Shown here one piece after another: positions 41,836 through 48,399 of a stretch of 48,399 nt of DNA. Under the pieces are notes generated by a model, which did no database searches, was not told the origin of the DNA, and worked only from the letters and a program-made list of their open reading frames with translations. The first letter of the stretch is position 1, and each line of letters starts with the position of its first letter. Position numbers and translations under genes: made by a program. The stretch is from an uncultured Lachnospiraceae bacterium. Lineage in GTDB: Bacteria > Bacillota > Clostridia > Lachnospirales > Lachnospiraceae. The DNA lies in assembly GCA_947588845.1 (NCBI GenBank), contig CANQAR010000014.1:1-48399 (forward strand), read 5' to 3'.

Positions 41836-44164
41836 GCTGGCTTTTCGGAATGTAAAACGTTCCGCCAGGGACTATCTGATCTATTTTCTGACCATGACGG
41901 TGGTCGCGGCCCTGATGTTTTCCTTCAATACCCTGATATTTTCCGAAGATGTGCAGAATATGTTCGAAACTGCCGCAATGATGGCGGTCATGACAGGAGC
42001 GGCGACAGTTTTTATTGTTCTGATCGTGGCCTGGCTGACCAGTTACATGGTGCGTTTTATACTGGAAAAGAGAAGTCGGGAATTCGGGATCTATCTGCTG
42101 ATCGGGATGAAGAAAAAGGAAATTGCGGGCTTATACATACAGGAGAATCTTTTTCTGGGAACCGGGGCGTTTGTGCTGGGAATGGCTTTGGGACTTCTGC
42201 TTCAGCAGATTCTGCTGGCTGTTTTTTACGGCATGGTTCAGATGAACTATCATTTGCATCTGGAACTTAACCGCTCCTGCATTCTGATGACGGCGTCCTG
42301 CTATGGAGGCTGCTATTTTCTGGCGCTGTTCGGATGCAGAAGAAAATTTAAGAAGATGAGTATCCGCGACCTGATGGACAGCCAGAAGAAAAATGAGGAA
42401 GTCCGGGGAAAACATGAAAAAGCAAAACGCCTGCTGCTGCCTTTCTCTCTTCTGTTTTTTGCCATTTTTGGTGTGTTCCTGTTCTGCTGGAAAAACTGGA
42501 ATGTCGGGATCGTGCTGCTGTTTCTGACCGGCCTGGTATTGACGATCTACCTGTTCTATACCGGGATTGCCGCATGGATATCCTACTATGTCAGGAAAAA
42601 GGGAAAGGCTGTGTACCGGGGAGATGCGCTGTTTCTCCTGCGCCAGTTTTCCTCGAAAGTGAGGACGATGAGCTTTACCATGGGGACGCTGTCGGCGCTG
42701 TTTACACTGGCGCTGCTTGGAAGCACCGTTGCGCTGATGTTTAATCATTTTCAGGATGAGATCCTGGTGAATAAATTTCCCTTTGACGTGCAGGTATACA
42801 GCAGCAATGCAGAGGATGACTTCCGTCAGGAGATCAGCCTGCTGAAAAAGAAAACACAGGTGAAGGAGACATTTATCTATCAGATTTATGAAAACGGGAC
42901 AAATCAGGTGAATGCCTGGCTGTATACGCATCTGAGGGTATTCGGTTCGGATTATCTGAAAAAGGACGGTACGCCGAACTGGAAGAAGATCAGCAGAAAT
43001 GCCGAGATGGTGTACTGCAATTATGATACATATATGAAGCTTTCTGACTATAATCATCTCCGCCGGATGCTGGGGCTGCCGGAAATTGTTCTGGGGGAAG
43101 GGGAATACGCGATCCATATAAAAGAGAGGGTGCTGAAGGAGACAGGCGATTTCTCGGCGGAACTGAACATAGAGGGAAAAGATGGTCCGCTTGCCTTTGC
43201 GGGGTATCACACGGAGAGCTTTTCGCAGGATGGGCACAATGGAGGGGACTATGTGATCGTGGTGCCGGATTCCGTCATTGACGGAGAAATGAGCGAAACG
43301 GCGGCTGGGAGAACGGCAGAAAATGAGCAGAGCAGACCGGATTCAGTCATTGACGGAGAAGTGAGCAAAACGACGGTTGGGAGAACGGATGAAAATGAGC
43401 AGAGCAGACCGGGTTTTGTCATTGATGGGGAAGAAAGCGAAAAAGCAGATGGGCGAACAGCTGAAAATGTGCAGAGCAGGCTGAATTCTGTCACCGACGG
43501 AACAAGCGGGGCAAAGGAAATGCGCCCGTACTATTCGGAGCTTGCTGCAGATCTGGAAGGAGCCGCGCCCGCAGGACTGCAGAACAAACTGGACAATCTT
43601 GAGACAGATCCCAAAAAGATAAACTCGCAGGGACATGTAAAGACGGAAGCGGCGGATGACTACGACTGGGAAGAAGAGAATCGGGGCAATTCCTGCTGCG
43701 GTTCTGATACCATCGTGGTTTTTGTCGCAAAGAATCTTGTGAGGGATAATCTGATCCCGGAACTCAAGGGCATCCTGTTATCCCTTATATTTCCGCTGTT
43801 TTATGTGGGGCTGGTATTTTTCTGCGTAGCGCTGACTGTGCTTTCCGTGCAGCAGCTTGGCGATTCATCAAAATACCGTTTTCGTTACCGGGTGCTTTCT
43901 CAGATGGGCTGCAGCCGGAAGGAGATCTCCCGGATTATTTTGAAACAGCTTTTGGGGTATTATATGTGTCCGGCGCTGGAAGCGCTGGCGGTCAGCGGAG
44001 TGATCTCCATCTATGCCGGCGGCAGGTTCAATTTTTACACGGGAACGCATACGCCGGCAGCAGGTTATTTCTTGATATCGGCGTCATTGTTTTTTGGAAT
44101 TTATGTCGCGTATTTTTCAGTTACCTGTGTCGGCTTCAGGAGAAATATAGAAAGAAAAGACTGA
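41825..44164 (+). CDS. Bce-type FtsX-like permease with repeat insert
   Basis: A 779-residue permease with about ten membrane helices: one near the N-terminus, groups at about 55-80, 105-165 and 205-260, helix about 290-315, then a large outside domain (about 320-640) and three C-terminal helices. This layout is that of BceB/VraG. The outside domain contains a tandem repeat of 24 residues (about 482-555) not expected in the family. ATG 41825 follows GGAGGT by 10 bases; a GTG at 41813 is less likely. Partner of the ABC ATPase upstream and, by family knowledge, of the BceS-like kinase. Confidence 0.88.
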   Translation: MKNKLAFRNVKRSARDYLIYFLTMTVVAALMFSFNTLIFSEDVQNMFETAAMMAVMTGAATVFIVLIVAWLTSYMVRFILEKRSREFGIYLLIGMKKKEIAGLYIQENLFLGTGAFVLGMALGLLLQQILLAVFYGMVQMNYHLHLELNRSCILMTASCYGGCYFLALFGCRRKFKKMSIRDLMDSQKKNEEVRGKHEKAKRLLLPFSLLFFAIFGVFLFCWKNWNVGIVLLFLTGLVLTIYLFYTGIAAWISYYVRKKGKAVYRGDALFLLRQFSSKVRTMSFTMGTLSALFTLALLGSTVALMFNHFQDEILVNKFPFDVQVYSSNAEDDFRQEISLLKKKTQVKETFIYQIYENGTNQVNAWLYTHLRVFGSDYLKKDGTPNWKKISRNAEMVYCNYDTYMKLSDYNHLRRMLGLPEIVLGEGEYAIHIKERVLKETGDFSAELNIEGKDGPLAFAGYHTESFSQDGHNGGDYVIVVPDSVIDGEMSETAAGRTAENEQSRPDSVIDGEVSKTTVGRTDENEQSRPGFVIDGEESEKADGRTAENVQSRLNSVTDGTSGAKEMRPYYSELAADLEGAAPAGLQNKLDNLETDPKKINSQGHVKTEAADDYDWEEENRGNSCCGSDTIVVFVAKNLVRDNLIPELKGILLSLIFPLFYVGLVFFCVALTVLSVQQLGDSSKYRFRYRVLSQMGCSRKEISRIILKQLLGYYMCPALEALAVSGVISIYAGGRFNFYTGTHTPAAGYFLISASLFFGIYVAYFSVTCVGFRRNIERKD
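43268..43501 (+). repeat. 72-bp tandem repeat in the permease gene
   Basis: Three full units (43268-43339, 43340-43411, 43412-43483) and a partial fourth. Each encodes 24 residues of the form DSVIDGE..ET..GRTAENEQSRP. Units drift in sequence but keep frame and length. Confidence 0.85.
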
Positions 44165-44179
44165 AAGGAGAGTGTTGTG

Positions 44180-45046
44180 ATGAAAAAGACAACAGCAGTT
44201 TTACTGATCATGGTTATGGTTTTCTGTCTGGCAGGTGGAGGAGTGACCGCATATGGAAAAGAGAAAAAAGTTTATAGACAGAAAAAGAAAGAGCTGAATT
44301 ATGAGGGAGAGGAGATAAAAGCAGACCTGAGACATGTGGATCTTATTGTCCGTCCGTCAAAAGACGACGGATTTTATCTGAAATATGACGTCAGCAGTAA
44401 AAAGGGAAAAAATCCTCTGCTTGTCAGTACAAAGGACGGGGTGCTCTCTCTGAAAGAAAAAAACGCGGGAGCGGCATCCTGGTACAAAGGAATATCCATT
44501 GAAGGAATCAAAATGATCACAGAAAAGGGAGGATACAAAAATGTTGTGACCCTGTATGTCCCAGCCGACAGGCAGATAAACTTTACGGCGGATCTGAGGG
44601 ACGGAGATCTGGAGCTTCAGGGAATCCAGATAAAATCAGCGGACATTACCATGAAGGACGGGGATCTGGAGATTCAGGGAGGCCAGATAAAGTCGGCGGA
44701 CATTACCATGAAGGATGGAGATCTGGAGCTGTCGGACATGACGATACAGGGAGGAACAGTCACGGCCGGCGACGGCGATATCGAGGCGGAAAACACAGAA
44801 TTGTTCCGGAATGTGCAGATACAGTCAGGAGATGGAGATATTTCCCTGGAACTGGGACCGTCCTGCCGGGATACACTTTCCATATCTGCCGATACGGAAA
44901 TGGATCTGGAAGTTTCGAAGGAACTGGGTGGAGAACTCTTCAGAAAAGGGGAAAGGATATCGTACAGGCGGACTGTGGAGGGATCAGAAGACCGGCTGAC
45001 AGTACGGTCCGAAGATGGAGACATTACGTTACTGGGCACGGAGTGA
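44180..45046 (+). CDS. Secreted DUF4097-like beta-helical protein
   Basis: A 288-residue exported protein. Signal peptide about residues 1-25 (core AVLLIMVMVFCLAGG, likely cleavage after VTA), no lipobox. The mature part resembles DUF4097 proteins, which form a right-handed beta-helix from short repeated strands: here DGDLEL..IQIKSADITMK recurs and similar GDGDI units follow. ATG 44180 follows AAAGGAG by 9 bases. It is the last gene of the Bce-like operon, 15 bp after the permease, so it likely acts at the envelope in the same stress response; its molecular role is not known. Confidence 0.75.
   Translation: MKKTTAVLLIMVMVFCLAGGGVTAYGKEKKVYRQKKKELNYEGEEIKADLRHVDLIVRPSKDDGFYLKYDVSSKKGKNPLLVSTKDGVLSLKEKNAGAASWYKGISIEGIKMITEKGGYKNVVTLYVPADRQINFTADLRDGDLELQGIQIKSADITMKDGDLEIQGGQIKSADITMKDGDLELSDMTIQGGTVTAGDGDIEAENTELFRNVQIQSGDGDISLELGPSCRDTLSISADTEMDLEVSKELGGELFRKGERISYRRTVEGSEDRLTVRSEDGDITLLGTE
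44600..44713 (+). repeat. 57-bp tandem repeat in the DUF4097-like gene
   Basis: Two units of 19 codons (44600-44656 and 44657-44713) starting DGDLE and ending ADITMK; a third begins at 44714. One unit probably equals one turn of a beta-helix. Confidence 0.8.
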
Positions 45047-45053
45047 ACAGTGA
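45039..45053 (+). repeat. Copy of a dispersed 15-base motif
   Basis: CGGAGTGAACAGTGA; it contains the stop codon of the DUF4097-like gene. Identical to 36016-36030 on the other strand. Confidence 0.55.
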
Positions 45054-45160
45054 TGACATCACGATAGAGTAGAATTGGCGTTGACATCCGGCGGAGATAA
45101 ATTTAAAATAAAAGAAGAGATTCAGACTTGTTGAGAACAGATAAATAAATTTACAGACAG

Positions 45161-45189
45161 TTGATAATAAACTAAAAGTGATTTATAAT
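45161..45189 (+). promoter_or_regulatory. Strong promoter of the 49-residue gene
   Basis: TTGATA (45161-45166), 17-bp spacer, TATAAT (45184-45189). The transcript should begin near 45196. Confidence 0.75.
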
Positions 45190-45192
45190 ATG

Positions 45193-45225
45193 CATTATCA
45201 GATGAGGCATAACTATCTGATAATG
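45193..45225. promoter_or_regulatory. Operator-like perfect palindrome at the transcription start
   Basis: CATTATCAGAT (45193-45203) and ATCTGATAATG (45215-45225), 11-bp perfect arms separated by 11 bases, just after the -10 box. It could bind a dimeric repressor or form a hairpin at the 5' end of the mRNA. Confidence 0.6.
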
Positions 45226-45271
45226 ACCGGAAGGGGAGCAGCAGAGCAAGCCGGACGGGGAAGGAGGTCTA

Positions 45272-45421
45272 ATGAAAAATATGAATATGGCAGAAGCGTC
45301 AAGAATTATTCTGGGATTAAGAGCGGCGGGCTGGGATGAAAAATCGATCAATGATTTTATTCTCTGGGTTGAAACGGGAGAAGAGCAGTATAAGCCGTCA
45401 GCTAAGGAAAAGGCGGAGTAA
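45272..45421 (+). CDS. Small 49-residue protein
   Basis: A short open frame starting MKNMNMAEASRI and ending PSAKEKAE, amphipathic and helical (IILGLRAAGWDEKSINDFIL). It has a strong AAGGAGG ribosome-binding site, a good promoter at 45161-45189 and a terminator at 45474-45504, so it is a real single-gene unit. The pattern of helix, DEK turn and second helix resembles a small DNA- or protein-binding unit; I recall similar short proteins in Lachnospiraceae but no function. The palindrome at 45193-45225 suggests tight regulation. Confidence 0.7.
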   Translation: MKNMNMAEASRIILGLRAAGWDEKSINDFILWVETGEEQYKPSAKEKAE

Positions 45422-45444
45422 TTCTGTCAGAAAGTAGAAGAGAA

Positions 45445-45504
45445 GGGAGAAAATGTCTCCCGTAAAAAATTTTGCCGGGAAAATGTTTCCCGGCAGAATT
45501 TTTT
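45445..45504. terminator. Bidirectional terminator pair
   Basis: GGGAGA-AAATG-TCTCCC (45445-45461) and GCCGGGAAA-ATG-TTTCCCGGC (45474-45494). The second is followed by T6 on the plus strand (45499-45504) and, read on the minus strand, by another T-run. Confidence 0.8.
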
Positions 45505-48092
45505 CACAGACGGTCTTTCAGGATATTCGTGAGCAGCTCCAGCAGCTTTTCCACGTCGATCGGTTTGGCGATATGCGCGTTCATGCCGCACTCGAGCGCG
45601 CGCTTGCGGTCCTCCTCGAATGCGTTAGCGGTCATGGCGACGATGGGAATGTTTGCCAGATCCGGGTTTTCCAATGCGCGGATCGCTTTTGTGGCATCGT
45701 AGCCGTTCATCTGCGGCATCTGGATATCCATGAGGATCAGCGAGTAATATCCTGGTTCAGAATTTTTTACCTTTTCCACGGCGATATTACCGTCCTCTGC
45801 CGTTTCCACGACAAAACCGCTGTCGGAGAGCAGTTCTTCCGCAATTTCACGGTTCAGTTCGTTGTCCTCGGTCAGCAGCAGGCGTGCGCCTTTCAGGTGA
45901 TCTGCCAGATCGGGAACAGGATTATATTCCTGCGTCTGAAGATTGTCGCTGGTGGCGGCGATCAGGATATCCCGGAGCTCCGAGAGGAAGATTGGTTTGT
46001 TGCAGAATGCGGTCACGCCGGCTTCGCGGGCTTCGTCTTCAAAAGAAGTCCAGTCGTAGGCGGTGACGATGATGATGGGCGCGCTGTCGCCCACAATCGC
46101 GCGGATCTGCCGGACTACCTCAAGGCCGCCAAGGTCAGGCAGGAACCAGTCTATGATATAGGCGTGGTACTCGTCTCCCAGCTCGTATGCCTGTTTTGCG
46201 TGCAGGACGGCTTCCTTGCCGTGCAGAACCCACTCGGAACGCATGCCGATCTGCCGGAGCATTCTGGTGACACTGTCGCAGGTGGAGAAGCTGTCGTCCA
46301 CGACGAGGGCGTGCAGCCCCTGCAGTTCTTTGATGACTTCCACATTCTGCGGCTCGGACTGGAGACGGAAATCAAGGTTGATGATAAATTCCGTTCCTTT
46401 GCCCTGCTCGGTTTTCAGCTCGATCGTGCCGCCCATGGTATCGATGATGTTCTTGGTGATGGCCATACCGAGGCCGGTACCCTGAATACCGCTGGCGGTG
46501 GAAGTGCGCTCCCGCTCAAAAGGCTCGAAAATATGTTTGGAAAATTCCTGGCTCATGCCGATTCCCGTGTCTTTGACGCGGATCTCGTAGGAACCGTAGC
46601 CTTTTGGCGCGCGGGGTTTCTGGCGGATCGTCAGCGCCACGGTGCCGCCGGAGGGCGTAAATTTGATTGCGTTTGAAAGAAGGTTCAGCAGTACCTGGTT
46701 TACGTGGAGTTTGTCGCAGTAAATATTCTCGTCGATGACGTCCACGGTGTCCATGAAAAAGTTAAGCTGCTTGGAATGCATCTGCGTCTGGATGATATTG
46801 CGCATGTCGCGGAAAATATCCGAGATGGAGCATTCTTTTTCCTCGATGTTCAGCTTGCCGGACTCAATGCGGCTCATGTCGAGGATATCATTGATCAGGG
46901 AGAGCAGGTGATTGCTGGAAGAGAGAATCTTCTTCAGGTATTCCTGCATGCGCTCCTTATTGTCCAGATTGGCCTGGGCGAGTGTCGCGAAGCCGATAAT
47001 AGCGTTCATCGGCGTGCGGATGTCATGGGACATGTTGGAGAGGAAGGTGCTCTTGGCCCGGTCCGCAGCTTCGGCTTTCTGCAGTTTTTCGGCCAGAACA
47101 GCCTGTTCTACAGCCATATTCATCGCCTGCTTTGCGTTGCGGCTGACCCACCAGTAATACAGCACGACAACGATGGCCATCAGCAGCCCCAGCCAGAAGC
47201 AGACGCGCTGAACGGCAAAAACGCTGGCAAACGCCTCTTTTTCCGGGATGGATACGGCGATGGACCACTGATTGATGTCGGCGGGAGAATAGTACATGTA
47301 TTCCCAGTCATCCGTGTTGGGCGAGCGGAAAATTACATAGTTGGTACCCAGGCTGAGCAGATCTTCCGTATATTCATCCCATGTCAGAGAGCCTTTAGTC
47401 CTTCTGGGGGATTTGTCAGAAGAAAAATCGGAAATATTTCCCAGCCCGTCATGCCAGGTGTCGAGGATGAAATCGCCGGATTTTGTATCGATGATGTAAA
47501 TGCTGGCACTGGCGTTATAAATATTATCGATGTTCAGGCTCTGCTGAAGCGTGTCCAGCCGGGTGACGCCGTAGAGCAGAGCGGCGGTCTGACCGTCCTG
47601 GATGATGGGCACGTAATGCCGCAGGACGGGAGCGCCGGTGGAAAGACCGTATTCCCGATTGGAAAGATGTTCGCCCAGAGGCGCTTCCTTTGCGAAGGAA
47701 ATATCATTGTTGTCCCCGGAGTCAGTGACGCTGCCGTTTGGCGAGAGAATCCGGTCGTCCGGCAGAAGGACTTGCACCTGCATGGTTTCAAGCAGGGGAG
47801 CGGTGGTTTCCATAATAGATAGCGTGGCGTCAATGTCAAAATTGTCTGCCTGGGAGATAATGCTGGCCGTGGCATTCAGAATGTGACTGTCCCGCTCAAG
47901 CTTGGATGTAACTTCCTCTGTAACCGTTTTGACGCCTTCTTCCAGGCGGCTCAGTGAGCGGTCCCGGAGTACCGAGGTGATCTTAAAGTATGCGGAAAGC
48001 AGAAGTACGATAATGGTGGCGATCACGATTCCGGTGGCTGTCAGGCTTTTGTCTTTTTTGATAATTTTTTCCTTTGCAGCGGTATTTTCCAT
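45504..48092 (-). CDS. Hybrid sensor histidine kinase with two receiver domains
   Basis: An 862-residue membrane kinase. First helix about 20-42, then an extracellular sensor of about 235 residues (cache-like by size and pattern), second helix about 285-307, HisKA with His in FLSNMSHDIRTPMNA, GHKL ATPase domain (N-box LLSNAIKFTP, G1 DTGIGM, G2 GTGLGMA), a first receiver (Asp in YIIDWFLPDLGG) and a second (Asp in LILMDIQMPQMNG). ATG 48092 fits AAAGGAG upstream; a start at 48131 would add 13 residues before it. No output domain or adjacent regulator gene is seen, so signals must pass to a protein coded elsewhere. The gene is transcribed toward the 49-residue gene. Confidence 0.9.
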   Translation of the reverse strand: MENTAAKEKIIKKDKSLTATGIVIATIIVLLLSAYFKITSVLRDRSLSRLEEGVKTVTEEVTSKLERDSHILNATASIISQADNFDIDATLSIMETTAPLLETMQVQVLLPDDRILSPNGSVTDSGDNNDISFAKEAPLGEHLSNREYGLSTGAPVLRHYVPIIQDGQTAALLYGVTRLDTLQQSLNIDNIYNASASIYIIDTKSGDFILDTWHDGLGNISDFSSDKSPRRTKGSLTWDEYTEDLLSLGTNYVIFRSPNTDDWEYMYYSPADINQWSIAVSIPEKEAFASVFAVQRVCFWLGLLMAIVVVLYYWWVSRNAKQAMNMAVEQAVLAEKLQKAEAADRAKSTFLSNMSHDIRTPMNAIIGFATLAQANLDNKERMQEYLKKILSSSNHLLSLINDILDMSRIESGKLNIEEKECSISDIFRDMRNIIQTQMHSKQLNFFMDTVDVIDENIYCDKLHVNQVLLNLLSNAIKFTPSGGTVALTIRQKPRAPKGYGSYEIRVKDTGIGMSQEFSKHIFEPFERERTSTASGIQGTGLGMAITKNIIDTMGGTIELKTEQGKGTEFIINLDFRLQSEPQNVEVIKELQGLHALVVDDSFSTCDSVTRMLRQIGMRSEWVLHGKEAVLHAKQAYELGDEYHAYIIDWFLPDLGGLEVVRQIRAIVGDSAPIIIVTAYDWTSFEDEAREAGVTAFCNKPIFLSELRDILIAATSDNLQTQEYNPVPDLADHLKGARLLLTEDNELNREIAEELLSDSGFVVETAEDGNIAVEKVKNSEPGYYSLILMDIQMPQMNGYDATKAIRALENPDLANIPIVAMTANAFEEDRKRALECGMNAHIAKPIDVEKLLELLTNILKDRL

Positions 48093-48306
48093 TTGTGCTG
48101 TTCTCCTTTCGGAAAAATAATATTTTGGCACTTCGTTTTAAGTTTTTTCCATTTTGTTTTAGCTGATTTCAGTCTTCGCTTTGCTGTGACCGTGAAGTCA
48201 GATAATTAATTTTAACACAGGATGTGCTGTTTTACTATATAAAAATAGCAGGACCGATGACAGAATTTTCGTTTGACAAAGTCATGATAGTGATTCGACC
48301 GGGATG

Positions 48307-48334
48307 TTGCGTATTTTGAGATATGGTGTATAAT
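48307..48334 (+). promoter_or_regulatory. Promoter for a gene beyond the window
   Basis: TTGCGT (48307-48312), 16-bp spacer, TATAAT (48329-48334). The window ends in AATGGAGG, which looks like the ribosome-binding site of the next plus-strand gene. The rest of 48093-48399 is AT-rich and without a gene. Confidence 0.6.
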
Positions 48335-48399
48335 TTACGGGCAGGAAAAGCAAATGCAGATATGGCCGTCAGAGATAAACAGGTCTGTAAAAATGGAGG

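Noticed and set aside
1-48399. tRNA, rRNA genes and phage integration sites
   Set aside because: No cloverleaf-like sequence with a CCA-type end or rRNA signature was noticed; no integrase gene or attachment repeats were seen around the dynamin-HerA cluster. This was by eye only; a tRNA scan would settle it.

Overview
The window looks like a chromosomal segment of a Gram-positive anaerobe of the class Clostridia, most likely family Lachnospiraceae. That placement is inferred from gene content: a glycolysis built on pyrophosphate (PPi-type phosphofructokinase and pyruvate phosphate dikinase), an alpha2-type glycyl-tRNA synthetase, a DUF1461 membrane protein next to an M16C peptidase, two AAA-like/PD-(D/E)XK ATPases, strong purine-rich Shine-Dalgarno sites with frequent GTG/TTG starts, and TTGACA/TATAAT-type promoters. 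I could run no database search.

Layout. (1) 1-3.0 kb: the right end of an insertion element, then a large surface protein (Ig-like and transglutaminase-like domains) whose 5' end is missing, then a multi-hairpin repeat element. (2) 3.0-11.0 kb: a signalling island with an XRE-like regulator, a kinase-STAND ATPase-membrane-sensor fusion, a membrane-anchored partner, a seven-helix histidine kinase and two tandem response regulators, the second with a degenerate receiver. (3) 11.1-13.4 kb: one or two small genes on the minus strand, a 557-bp transposase-less element bounded by inverted repeats that match the insertion-element end at position 61-77, then the C-terminal tip of a WHH-type nuclease toxin and its SUKH-type immunity gene. 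(4) 13.5-22.7 kb: a compact plus-strand cluster coding for a small coiled-coil protein, a two-helix membrane protein, an unrecognised protein, a dynamin-family GTPase, a large HerA/DUF87-type ATPase and a tail-anchored Sel1/coiled-coil protein. I know no described system with this make-up; it is the best candidate here for an undescribed, possibly anti-phage or membrane-remodelling, system. (5) 22.8-26.4 kb: two divergent AAA/PD-(D/E)XK paralogues. (6) 26.8-38.8 kb: housekeeping genes (DUF1461, M16C peptidase, era, recO, a lipoprotein, glyQS, pfp, ppdK). (7) 39.1-45.0 kb: a Bce-type module of response regulator, sensor kinase, ABC ATPase and FtsX-like permease, plus a secreted DUF4097-like protein, typical of cell-envelope stress or antimicrobial-peptide resistance. 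(8) 45.2-48.4 kb: a 49-residue protein behind a strong promoter with an operator-like palindrome, a hybrid histidine kinase on the minus strand, and a promoter for a gene beyond the window.

How the parts fit. The pfp and ppdK products would form a PPi-linked glycolysis. The Bce module probably senses and removes peptide antibiotics, with kinase and ABC pair acting together. The kinase-STAND island looks like a self-contained envelope-sensing circuit. Mobile-element ends explain two gene truncations: the surface protein at about 78 and the WHH toxin at about 12289. Several intergenic regions carry repeats with conserved structure, notably two copies (2844-2966 and 38891-39138) in which the stem sequences differ but pairing is kept.
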